Positions 56,390-64,000 of a DNA stretch of 64,000 nucleotides are shown one piece after another (position 1 is the first letter of the stretch; each line of letters starts with the position of its first letter). The position numbers were made by a program, and so were the translations under genes. The DNA comes from Oceanobacillus arenosus (GTDB lineage Bacteria > Bacillota > Bacilli > Bacillales > Amphibacillaceae). The notes under the pieces are model-generated. The model was given only the letters and a program-made list of their open reading frames with translations, was not told where the DNA came from and searched no databases. The stretch spans positions 124,001 through 188,000 of the forward strand of contig NZ_PIOC01000027.1 in NCBI RefSeq assembly GCF_003369575.1, in the 5' to 3' direction.

Positions 56390-57862
56390 ATGAGTACAAC
56401 ATATGTATGGTGGGCAATTGCAATTTATGTATTGGCATCCCTTTTTGTTGCGTATTTATCAAGAAGTGGAAAACAAACGAGTATGTCCAGTTATTTTATC
56501 GGGGACCGGAAATTAAATGGCTTTGTTTCAGCACTAAGTTACAGTGCAACAACCTATAGTGCGTTTATGCTTGTAGGTCTAGCAGGACTTACCTATATGG
56601 GTGGGGTTGGCGCATTGGGATTTGAACTTATTTATTTAATGGGAGTTTCCTTAGTTGCTTTCTTTGGTCCTAGATTTTGGTTAGTCGGCAAAAAATACGG
56701 TTATGTTACACCTTCTGAAATGCTAGGTGATCGCTATGATAATAAAGCCGTTGCGATTGTTGTTTCGATTTCTAGCTGTTTGTTTTTGATACCTTATAGT
56801 GCGGTACAGCTCGCGGGTGTAGGATATTTATTGCAAGGGATGACAGACAATGCAATATCCTTTACAACAGGAGTCATTATCGCAACGGTCCTTGCCATTG
56901 TATTTTCTTTTATCGCTGGCATTCGTTCTGTAGCGTGGACCGATTCCCTGCAATCATTATTTATGATTATTACGTCGACCGTAGTAGTAATTATAATTAT
57001 AAGTAAATTGGGTGGGTTAGGAGATTTCTTACATACGTTAGAAACTGATCATTACGAGTTACTCACAGTACCTGGTAATGGGTTCTGGAGCTTCACAACT
57101 TTTCTTGGGATGACGATACCGTGGTTTTTCTTTAGTCTTTCCAATCCACAAGTGAGCCAAAGACTCTATATGCCGAAATCTTTAAAAAGTTTAAGAACGA
57201 TGTTAATGGGCTTTATGATCTTTGGATTTATTTATACAATGGTTGCAATCGTTTGGGGATTTTCAGCAGCTATTAAATTCCCTGGCTTAGAAAATGCCGA
57301 TTTAGCTACACCATTACTATTGTCTTCTGACTTAATACCACCTATTTTAGGAGCCATTGTCATGGTCGGAATTATGGCGGCAGCAGTATCAACGATCGAT
57401 TCGATCCTGCTTACATTATCATCCCTTTTTGCTCGCGATGTTTATGGAAACTTAAAAAAAGGCGCTACAGATACGATGCAGCTTCGAGTAGGAAAAATTG
57501 TCATCCCTATCATTGCGATACTAGCTTTTCTTTTCGCAAAGCTGCAAGTGAATTTAATTGCAGTGCTATCCGTAGCATCCTCCGCTGGATTACTAGTGGT
57601 CGTTCCAGCGATAATCGGTACCTTTTTCTGGAAAAGAGGAACTGCTGCAGGGGTTCTAACAAGCGTTATTATTGGTGGGTTAATCGTCATTATGATTGAA
57701 CTAACACAAATAAAACCATTCGGACTTGCATCCGGCATCTGGGGAATCGTGATTTCAACTCTTTTATATGTAATTGTGAGCTTATTAACAAAAGCTCCCG
57801 TGAAGAAAGCAAATGAATTCCTTGGGTATATTAAGACAGCATTAAAGAATGAGAGCAGGTAG
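56390..57862 (+). CDS. Sodium:solute symporter family protein
   Basis: 490 aa with about thirteen membrane helices. SSS signatures include GLAGLTYMGGVGALGFELIY, FIAGIRSVAWTDSLQSLFMI and the sodium-site region IMAAAVSTIDSILLTLSSLF near 325-345. Substrate unknown; pantothenate, proline or a carboxylate are possible for this branch. Confidence 0.88.
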   Translation: MSTTYVWWAIAIYVLASLFVAYLSRSGKQTSMSSYFIGDRKLNGFVSALSYSATTYSAFMLVGLAGLTYMGGVGALGFELIYLMGVSLVAFFGPRFWLVGKKYGYVTPSEMLGDRYDNKAVAIVVSISSCLFLIPYSAVQLAGVGYLLQGMTDNAISFTTGVIIATVLAIVFSFIAGIRSVAWTDSLQSLFMIITSTVVVIIIISKLGGLGDFLHTLETDHYELLTVPGNGFWSFTTFLGMTIPWFFFSLSNPQVSQRLYMPKSLKSLRTMLMGFMIFGFIYTMVAIVWGFSAAIKFPGLENADLATPLLLSSDLIPPILGAIVMVGIMAAAVSTIDSILLTLSSLFARDVYGNLKKGATDTMQLRVGKIVIPIIAILAFLFAKLQVNLIAVLSVASSAGLLVVVPAIIGTFFWKRGTAAGVLTSVIIGGLIVIMIELTQIKPFGLASGIWGIVISTLLYVIVSLLTKAPVKKANEFLGYIKTALKNESR

Positions 57863-57905
57863 GTGCCTGGCACTTCCTGAATTTTTTCGAATATAAAACA
57901 TACTT

Positions 57906-57953
57906 AAAAACCTGTATGGGCGAATGCTTGACCATCGCCATACAGGTTTTTTT
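57906..57953. terminator. Bidirectional terminator
   Basis: AAAACCTGTATGG and CCATACAGGTTTT form a 13-bp stem with A and T runs either side, serving both converging transporter genes. Confidence 0.88.
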
Positions 57954-57975
57954 ACGCTTTACATCTTTAAATAGA

Positions 57976-58929
57976 TTAAGCTACTTTCTTATCGTCTTCA
58001 TTACCTTTATCCCTCTTCCCCCACCATGTTGCAAGTAGTGGCCCGGAGATATTATGCCATACACTGAATATCGCACTCGGTACAGCTGCAATTGGCTCAA
58101 AGTGAACAATGGCAAGCGATGCTCCAAGTCCCGAGTTCTGCATCCCTACTTCAATCGAGATAGCTTTTTGATCTTTAAAGTCAAATTTCAATAATTTTGC
58201 TAATAAATATCCGAATAGCAGTCCTAGACAATTATGTAGTACAACGACAGCAAAAATTAAAAGACCTGAAGTAATAATGGATTCTTTATTTACTGCAACA
58301 ACAGCCGCTGCCACTCCAACAATACCGATAACCGAAACAAGTGGTAATGCTGCAACACTCTTGTCGACCTGTTTACTAAATAGTAAGCGAACAACGACAC
58401 CTAAAACAATTGGAATTAATACGACTTTAACAATCGAAATAAACATCGCCATGAATGATACTGGTAACCATTGACTTGCAAGCAAAAGGGTTAATGCAGG
58501 AGTCAAAATTGGTGCAAGCAATGTCGATATTGCTGTGATTGTTACTGATAATGCTGTGTTTCCCTTTGCCAAAAACGTCATAACATTCGATGCGGTTCCA
58601 CCTGGGCAACACCCAACTAAAACTACCCCAACGGCGATTTCTGGTGGTAAATTGAATAGATATACGAGTCCAAATGCTGTGAGTGGCATGATTGTATATT
58701 GTGCGACCACCCCGATCAGAACACTTTTCGGTGCTTGAAAAACTCCTTTAAAATCGTCTACAGAAAGGGTAAGTCCCATCCCAAACATAATAATTCCTAG
58801 TAAGAGCGAAATATGTGGTGCAATCCAAGCAAACCCTCCTGGCATTAAGAAGCTAAGTACGGCAAAGATAATTACCCAAAGCGCAAACGTACTTGTGGCA
58901 AAGTTACTAATCTTGCTTAATGTTTTCAT
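57976..58929 (-). CDS. Bile acid:sodium symporter (BASS) family transporter
   Basis: 317 aa with about ten membrane helices. Motifs are LLLGIIMFGMGLTLSVDDFK, VLVGCCPGGTASNVMTFLAKGN and IEVGMQNSGLGASLAIVHF, typical of the SBF/BASS family (YocS-like). Bacterial members take up organic anions with sodium; the substrate is unknown. The ATG follows AGGAGG; the longer frame includes it. Confidence 0.9.
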   Translation of the reverse strand: MKTLSKISNFATSTFALWVIIFAVLSFLMPGGFAWIAPHISLLLGIIMFGMGLTLSVDDFKGVFQAPKSVLIGVVAQYTIMPLTAFGLVYLFNLPPEIAVGVVLVGCCPGGTASNVMTFLAKGNTALSVTITAISTLLAPILTPALTLLLASQWLPVSFMAMFISIVKVVLIPIVLGVVVRLLFSKQVDKSVAALPLVSVIGIVGVAAAVVAVNKESIITSGLLIFAVVVLHNCLGLLFGYLLAKLLKFDFKDQKAISIEVGMQNSGLGASLAIVHFEPIAAVPSAIFSVWHNISGPLLATWWGKRDKGNEDDKKVA

Positions 58930-59235
58930 CTTTGTTTCCTCCTGATGGCAATCTGATTTCAATAAAAAGTTTGAATAATAGAATTACCAGTAATTTCAAC
59001 TTAATTATTTAATTAGAAATACTATCATAAATCAGACTATAAATCTAGTACATGTTTTAATAATCAAAATAATAAAAGATATTTTCATATTCAGTAGATA
59101 GATTATTCATAAAGTAAAACTTCATTAAGTGGGGGTCTTACTACCAGTTAATTCGGATAAATTGTATTGCTACACATTAAAAAAGTAGTGTGCTAAACTA
59201 AAATTATCGATGGTAGAAGGGAGGATTCGCAGGAG

Positions 59236-59556
59236 TTGAATGCTGCGAAAACAAAAATTATGAAAATTACGGTATCTGATCATGCACATAAATGGTTTCA
59301 AGAAGAAGTCGGTGTAGAAAAAGGGCAAGCTGTTCGTTTCTACGGTAAAGTTTATGGAAGTACAGAGGTTCATGACAATTTTTCCGTCGCTATCCAAGTT
59401 ACGGAACCATCGAAAGATCTTTTAGGAGAAGTTACAATTGATGGCATCACGTATTATGCGGAGAAGGCTGATGATTGGTTCTTTAGTGGATACGATTTTG
59501 AGGTTAATTATGATGAAACTTCTGAAGACGTGAAATATCACTTTATATCACAATAA
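59236..59556 (+). CDS. HesB/IscA-like family protein
   Basis: About 106 aa with the HesB-like fold (ITVSDHAHKWFQEEVG, VRFYGKVYGSTEVHDNFSVA, YYAEKADDWFFSGYDFEVNY), but with none of the cysteines that A-type iron-sulfur carriers use; this matches the YneR-type branch. The start is uncertain: TTG at 59236 after GGAGG, or ATG at 59260 (MKITVSD), which fits the family start better but has no ribosome site. Confidence 0.8.
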   Translation: MNAAKTKIMKITVSDHAHKWFQEEVGVEKGQAVRFYGKVYGSTEVHDNFSVAIQVTEPSKDLLGEVTIDGITYYAEKADDWFFSGYDFEVNYDETSEDVKYHFISQ

Positions 59557-59559
59557 TCC

Positions 59560-59594
59560 AAAAGAAGCGAACAGCTGACTGTTCGCTTCTTTTA
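59560..59594. terminator. Bidirectional terminator
   Basis: AAAAGAAGCGAACAG and CTGTTCGCTTCTTTT form a 15-bp stem with a 4-base loop between converging genes. Confidence 0.9.
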
Positions 59595-59598
59595 TCCT

Positions 59599-60087
59599 TT
59601 ATTCGATCGTAAAATCCGAAAAAACGGCATCCGTCACTTTTTGCAAGTCACCTGGTGTTAGCTCAACCTGCATTCCCCTCTTCCCTGCTGAAACAATCAC
59701 TGTTTCCATTGATTGTGCTATGTTTGCGATATAAGTTGGAAAGGATTTTTTCATGCCAATAGGTGAACAGCCACCGCGAATGTACCCTGTCGTCAATTCT
59801 AATTCCTTCATCGGCAACATTTCCAGTTTCTTATTGCCACTCACCTTTGCAAAAGCTTTCAAATCTAACGTATGATTTGCTGGAATACATGCAACTGTAA
59901 TTCCTGTCTTGTCCCCTTTTGTGATTAGGGTTTTATAAATCTTCTCCATTGGCATCGCTACTTTTTCAGCGACAGTTATCGCATCAAGATGATCTTCACT
60001 CCATGGATACTCGTGTACGTCATATGCAATCTCTTCTTTTTCTAATATACGGATTGCATTTGTTTTATGCAGTTTTTTCTTTTTCAT
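59599..60087 (-). CDS. ybaK: Cys-tRNA(Pro)/Cys-tRNA(Cys) deacylase YbaK
   Basis: 162 aa matching YbaK/EbsC: TNAIRILEKEEIAYDVHEYP at the start, KIYKTLITKGDK with the active-site lysine region, and TTGYIRGGCSPIGMKKSFPT. The enzyme hydrolyses mischarged Cys-tRNA(Pro) in translation quality control. Confidence 0.92.
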   Translation of the reverse strand: MKKKKLHKTNAIRILEKEEIAYDVHEYPWSEDHLDAITVAEKVAMPMEKIYKTLITKGDKTGITVACIPANHTLDLKAFAKVSGNKKLEMLPMKELELTTGYIRGGCSPIGMKKSFPTYIANIAQSMETVIVSAGKRGMQVELTPGDLQKVTDAVFSDFTIE

Positions 60088-60226
60088 TTCTATGCCCTCT
60101 TTGTAAAAATATCATTCCAATACGATCCGAGCGTATCATGGAACTAAGTACGTCTAGTGTTCGAGCCTTATCCATTCTCTCATTTCAACTTATACCTATT
60201 CCCGTAAATAGATTCATTACTTCATT

Positions 60227-60646
60227 CTACTCTGGATACTGTTCCCTTGTATATGCTACCGTTTCGCTAATCAATGTTTTCAGAACATCCACATCAATAT
60301 CCGCTACTTTATTAATGTATACACATGCCTTACCAACCGTATGTTTACCAAACCGCTTTAGCAATTCCTCTCTTCGCTGCTCGTCCATCATTAAATATAA
60401 GCTGATTTTTGCTTTACGAGGTGAAAAGCCAACTAATGACGCATCACCTTCATGACCAGAATCGTATTTATAGTGATACGATCCAAATCCGATAATACTT
60501 GGCCCCCACATCTTGGCTTCAAATCCAGTTGTTTCAGTAAAAATATCCAATAATCGATAGGCATCTTCGCGTTTCTTTAGATTGTCCACACTTTCAATAA
60601 ACTCAATTACACTGTTATTTGTTTCTTTCGTTTTATGTTCGTACAT
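60227..60646 (-). CDS. DUF1801 domain protein
   Basis: 139 aa with FIESVDNLKKREDAYRLLDI, MWGPSIIGFGSYHYKYDSGH and VGFSPRKAKISLYLMMDEQR, the standard DUF1801 (YdhG/YjhG-like) blocks. Soluble, function unknown. No close operon partner. Confidence 0.85.
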   Translation of the reverse strand: MYEHKTKETNNSVIEFIESVDNLKKREDAYRLLDIFTETTGFEAKMWGPSIIGFGSYHYKYDSGHEGDASLVGFSPRKAKISLYLMMDEQRREELLKRFGKHTVGKACVYINKVADIDVDVLKTLISETVAYTREQYPE

Positions 60647-60717
60647 AAAATCCTATCACTCCCTCTGATTTTGATTGTGGTGCCTGACGCTTCCCGAATT
60701 TTACCTGAAAACGTTTC

Positions 60718-61302
60718 TTAATTCCTAATAATCACAACCCGTCGAAAGATTGGTATTAGCATATAGCCAACAAATACGCCAAGCATATTCAGAATGAGAT
60801 CGTCGATATCCAAACTGCCTCGCTGGGTAATAAATTGGCAAAATTCAATCAAACTAATGAAAACTAAAGGGATTAAAAACCGCATTGCATTTGACTTCCC
60901 AGCCATCATTGGAATTAGTCCAAACGGAATGAACAACACAATATTTGCTGCTAGATTATAAAATGCAACTAATGGGGTGGCATTCCCTGCCAAGTAAAAA
61001 CCAATCGTTGAAAAAGGAATCCAGTTCCAATTATCATACACTTGGTCATTTGGCCTGAAGAATAATAACACGAGCAGACAAATCGAATACCCTACCATTA
61101 GTAGATTCAACAACCAGTTAGGGATTGCAAGGGTTTGATTTCGAATCAGAAATGTTAGAAAGATTACAAGCGCTGTCATACATATCCAGACAAAAATCAT
61201 CACAATCGGATGAAGATAAATAAATAGTTGCAGAAAAACTGGTAAACAGATATAAAAGAGCAGCTGTGAAATAATAATAGAGAAAATGATCGTTCTTTTC
61301 AT
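60718..61302 (-). CDS. VanZ family membrane protein
   Basis: 194 aa with five or six membrane helices. NWIPFSTIGFYL, NIVLFIPFGLIPMM, EFCQFITQRGSLDIDDLILN-MLGVFVGY and the closing basic end are the VanZ signature. Members are linked to glycopeptide resistance, but most are of unknown function. Confidence 0.85.
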   Translation of the reverse strand: MKRTIIFSIIISQLLFYICLPVFLQLFIYLHPIVMIFVWICMTALVIFLTFLIRNQTLAIPNWLLNLLMVGYSICLLVLLFFRPNDQVYDNWNWIPFSTIGFYLAGNATPLVAFYNLAANIVLFIPFGLIPMMAGKSNAMRFLIPLVFISLIEFCQFITQRGSLDIDDLILNMLGVFVGYMLIPIFRRVVIIRN

Positions 61303-61362
61303 GAATTCGTCCCCTCGACTTACACAATAATTCTACTCCTCTCTATTATACTTTTCTCCAAC

Positions 61363-61398
61363 TAAAAAGAAAACCATACGCTAAAATGTATGGTTTCT
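61363..61398 (-). terminator. Terminator of the urease accessory operon
   Basis: On the minus strand AGAAACCATAC and GTATGGTTTTCT pair around a 9-base loop and are followed by TTTTTAG. Confidence 0.8.
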
Positions 61399-61403
61399 AT
61401 TCC

Positions 61404-62234
61404 TTAATATTTTCGAAGCAATGATGGGGCAGTATCAAACCATTCCTGTCTGATAATATGATGAATCTTTGAAAATACAGACTCCACTTTTTGTGTGGAA
61501 TTAGCGAGCACCCTGACGGTGAACCCTTTTACAGCAAGCTCAGATAGGCCAATTTTATATGCGTCCGCATCTAATTTTACAGCTTCATAGAGCCTGTCCA
61601 ATAATGCAGCATTGGTCTTCTCGCCGACCACCATCATGGAACCCAGGTGGGAGAAACCTTCCATGAACCCAAGCTCCTTCATATTCTGATTTTCCGGCAT
61701 CAATTTAATATGATCATAAACAACAAGTTCGCCATCTAAATAAACTTCATTGATTAATTGAAGCCTATCATAGCTAAATTTCTCTCCATCTGCAGACCAA
61801 CCCGGGGTAATCACATCTGTATAAATAAATGTTGCCCCTTTTTCCATATGAATTCGATTTATTTGCTTGTATTTCGCATGACGATAGGCAATCAGTGGGT
61901 CGGGAATATATTCTAGTAGGCTCCCCGCTTTTAATTTAATTTCCGTTTCTTGATAGGCTTGTTTGAATGGTGTTTTATAAACTTTCGTCGCAGATTGAGT
62001 AGTTAAAATCAATTCAGCATTTTCTTCAAGCGCAATGGAAAGTTGGTAACGATCTCCATTCAAATAGCCGCCGCCAGGATTCAAAATATAATAGCAAACC
62101 TGACCAGAGTCATCATGATAAACGGGACGCATTACCTTTAATGCCCCTTGAAAATACACATTTTTCGCCACTGATTTTCCATGTCGATTTTCAATATCTA
62201 ACCGCAATTCACCTGTCCAATCATGCATGTTCAT
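61404..62234 (-). CDS. ureD: Urease accessory protein UreD
   Basis: 276 aa. UreD (UreH) scaffolds apo-urease and hands it to UreF-UreG for nickel loading. Family blocks are [40 protein letters not shown] and [17 protein letters not shown]. The start overlaps the end of ureG by 14 bp (or 8 if the second ATG is used), so the two are coupled. Last gene of the operon. Confidence 0.93.
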   Translation of the reverse strand: MNMHDWTGELRLDIENRHGKSVAKNVYFQGALKVMRPVYHDDSGQVCYYILNPGGGYLNGDRYQLSIALEENAELILTTQSATKVYKTPFKQAYQETEIKLKAGSLLEYIPDPLIAYRHAKYKQINRIHMEKGATFIYTDVITPGWSADGEKFSYDRLQLINEVYLDGELVVYDHIKLMPENQNMKELGFMEGFSHLGSMMVVGEKTNAALLDRLYEAVKLDADAYKIGLSELAVKGFTVRVLANSTQKVESVFSKIHHIIRQEWFDTAPSLLRKY

Positions 62235-62841
62235 TTAATCCTTTTAATAGCACATCCTTTTTAATCCAATCGATTACTTGATCAAGTCCCGTATCATTCT
62301 TTAAATTTGTAAACACAAAGGGTTTATCACCACGGAAAACCTTTGTATCAGATGCCATAACATCAAGACTTGCGCCAACATACGGGGCTAAATCGGTTTT
62401 ATTGATGATAAATAGATCGGATTTGATCATCCCTTGCCCACCTTTTCTCGGGATTTTCTCTCCTTGGGCAACATCAATAATATAAATAGAGAAATTAACA
62501 AGCTCTGGGCTAAAGGTTGCTGCAAGGTTGTCCCCGCCACTTTCTACAAAAATTAGCTCGACATCTGGATTTTTCTCTATCAATTCATCAATCGCTGCGA
62601 AGTTCATCGAAGCGTCCTCACGTATCGCCGTATGTGGACAGCCACCGGTCTCCACCCCAATGATTCTGTCTTGTTCAAGTACACCATGCTGGATGAGGAA
62701 CTTTGCATCTTCTTTTGTATAAATATCGTTCGTGACAACGGCCATGCTGATTTCATCAGCCAAATGTCGTGTTAATTTTTCAACTAGCAATGTTTTTCCA
62801 GCGCCAACAGGACCGCCCACGCCAATCTTTATCGGTTCCAT
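62221..62841 (-). CDS. ureG: Urease accessory GTPase UreG
   Basis: 206 aa SIMIBI-class GTPase that delivers nickel to urease. P-loop [18 protein letters not shown] at the start, [10 protein letters not shown], the metal-binding [10 protein letters not shown] (Cys-Pro-His), [17 protein letters not shown] and [12 protein letters not shown]. The ATG is eight bases after GGAGG. It is separated from ureF by about 270 bp containing a MITE-like repeat, which is unusual for this operon. Confidence 0.96.
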   Translation of the reverse strand: MEPIKIGVGGPVGAGKTLLVEKLTRHLADEISMAVVTNDIYTKEDAKFLIQHGVLEQDRIIGVETGGCPHTAIREDASMNFAAIDELIEKNPDVELIFVESGGDNLAATFSPELVNFSIYIIDVAQGEKIPRKGGQGMIKSDLFIINKTDLAPYVGASLDVMASDTKVFRGDKPFVFTNLKNDTGLDQVIDWIKKDVLLKGLNEHA

Positions 62842-62895
62842 ATGTACACCCTCCATTTTAAAAAATTTTCTCATTTCGTATGATCTGTTGCTAAA

Positions 62896-63092
62896 AATAT
62901 AAACTACGGACTAGGCGCGACATTGATTTTCGCTTCGGATAGTCGCGCATCCAGCGGGCAACGCGGTCTGCTCCTTCTGAAGAAAACCACTTCCGATGGA
63001 TCGCCAGCCCCCCGCGAAAAGCGAAGTGTATTTTCGGAGCGACAGCCAAGGAAACAAATATCATCCTAATCTAGTCCACACTTTATATCAAT
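62896..63092. repeat. MITE-like dispersed repeat, copy 4
   Basis: About 197 bp with inverted ends TATAAACTACGGACTAGGC and ATCTAGTCCACACTTTATAT and a shortened core (GCGAAGTGTATTTTCGGAGC). It lies between ureF and ureG. Confidence 0.7.
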
Positions 63093-63110
63093 TTTGTTAT
63101 CCTTCAAAAT

Positions 63111-63797
63111 TCAAGACATAAAGATTCGGATATTGACGCGTTCATGTTTCATTTGTGATAACTCCAGACCTGGTGATACTATCCCAAAATCCTCGATTGT
63201 CAATGATTGAATTTTTTCATTTGCTTTCATTAAGATCGGTTGAAACTGCTGAATCGTCTTCTGTCCAGCTGTTTGCCCTAATGGGATTGCCCGTACTGCA
63301 TTTTGGATAAGGGTTGTTAGGTTCGAATACAAGTAATAGAGCGTCGTCTCTCGTTGTGACACTTTTAAATAATGACCAATAATCGTAAATACAATCACCG
63401 GGTGCCCAAAGCCTTGCTTCTTCTTTAGCCGCTCACGATATTGTTGAAGAACTGGCACATTGTATAAGGATTCCACAAGATGTAACATTCGCTCGCCAAT
63501 ACGTTGCGTCCCTTCCCTCGTCTCCCGAGGCAGATTTTGCACCATCAACAACCGGTCAAGTTTCCATACTTCGTCTAAACGATTCTCTTCTAATGCCTGA
63601 TATACAAGACGTGAAGCCAGTCCATCTGCATATACAAGCTGTTCATTTAAATAAACATCAAGCCACTTGGAAAATGTGGCTTGATTATTTACCGTTCCCT
63701 CTTGAATATACGTTTCCAACCCATAGGAATGACTAAATGCTCCTGTTGGAAAATTGGAATCACATAACTGAATTAATGAAAGCACCTGATTAGTCAT
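63111..63797 (-). CDS. ureF: Urease accessory protein UreF
   Basis: 228 aa all-helical protein that regulates UreG GTPase activity. [20 protein letters not shown] near the start, [19 protein letters not shown], and [17 protein letters not shown] and [15 protein letters not shown] further on are the family blocks. I use the ATG of MTNQVL, which overlaps the end of ureE by 8 bp; a TTG four codons earlier is possible. Confidence 0.93.
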   Translation of the reverse strand: MTNQVLSLIQLCDSNFPTGAFSHSYGLETYIQEGTVNNQATFSKWLDVYLNEQLVYADGLASRLVYQALEENRLDEVWKLDRLLMVQNLPRETREGTQRIGERMLHLVESLYNVPVLQQYRERLKKKQGFGHPVIVFTIIGHYLKVSQRETTLYYLYSNLTTLIQNAVRAIPLGQTAGQKTIQQFQPILMKANEKIQSLTIEDFGIVSPGLELSQMKHERVNIRIFMS

Positions 63798-64000
63798 GGC
63801 TATGTCCAATATGACGAAAGGCTTGCTTCACTTTTCGGTCTTCCCTATCATAAGGTATTTGCAGTTGATCGAGTAATTCGGCAACAAGATAATCATATTG
63901 AACGAGCATTTGCTCGCCTTCAAATTGCGCAGGTAAGTGGCGATTTCCTAACTGATGGGCAATTATTCCCATTTCCATGATACTTCTTGGGCGAATAATC
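63790..64000 (-). CDS. ureE: Urease accessory protein UreE, C-terminal part (continues past window)
   Basis: About 70 residues are visible, open to the window edge. [20 protein letters not shown] and [13 protein letters not shown] are the UreE metal-binding C-terminal half, with His residues and a His-containing tail for nickel. Its N-terminal half and the ureABC genes should lie beyond 64000. Confidence 0.88.
   Translation of the reverse strand, partial: IIRPRSIMEMGIIAHQLGNRHLPAQFEGEQMLVQYDYLVAELLDQLQIPYDREDRKVKQAFRHIGHSHD

Overview
The window reads as the chromosome of a low-GC, spore-forming Bacillaceae, probably a halophilic or halotolerant relative of Oceanobacillus, Virgibacillus or Ornithinibacillus. 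This is inferred from base composition, from gene order resembling the Bacillus subtilis ytnP-ytoP-ytpPQR-sftA-murC-ytxGH-aroA-ccpA-motPS segment, from strong AGGAGG ribosome sites, and from several sodium-coupled systems (MotPS, SSS and BASS transporters). No rRNA or tRNA gene, CRISPR array or prophage was seen.

Positions 1 to about 23.5 kb are conserved core: the end of an Asp/Glu racemase gene, the flagellar stator pair motPS, ccpA, aroA, an FtsA-like ATPase with unusual C-terminal repeats, ytxHG, murC, a nicotinate phosphoribosyltransferase, sftA, ytpRQP, ytoQ, an NTPase, the M42 peptidase ytoP, a PepSY-like protein, the lactonase-like ytnP, a ring-cleaving dioxygenase and small regulators. 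Most units end in clear intrinsic terminators. Four copies of a MITE-like repeat with inverted ends (919, 7725, 17959, 62896) and three pieces of a second repeat family (14702, 20434, 23724) lie between genes.

Positions 24 to 55.8 kb are accessory. The segment is bounded by two paralogous small-domain genes (24127 and 55204), each followed in the same orientation by an IS1634-type end: one full but decayed element and one 262-bp fragment. The left part is a scrapyard: broken transposase, truncated E1-beta gene, frameshifted Rrf2 regulator, TauE/SafE exporter, group II intron remnants, an IS200/IS605 relic and a GMC oxidoreductase.

Positions 33 to 54.7 kb hold the most interesting content. 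One operon (sat, SLC13 permease, cysC, cysQ) makes PAPS and removes PAP, with no PAPS reductase in view. Three different sulfotransferases, two methyltransferase-glycosyltransferase fusions, a GT2 and a GT-D glycosyltransferase, a DUF4915 beta-propeller, gtaB, ugd and a frameshifted pgcA (the route to UDP-glucose and UDP-glucuronate), an alginate-lyase-like protein, a YheC/YheD-type spore coat ATP-grasp protein and a 104-residue unknown protein complete it. Several units carry AC-N16-CATAnnnTA sequences, the form of a late mother-cell sigma-K promoter. I infer an uncharacterised locus that makes a sulfated, probably uronic-acid-containing glycan for the spore surface.

From 56 kb the window returns to ordinary genes: an SSS symporter with its small partner, a bile-acid:sodium-type transporter, a HesB-like protein, ybaK, a DUF1801 protein, a VanZ protein, and urease accessory genes ureE-F-G-D, with a MITE-like copy between ureF and ureG.
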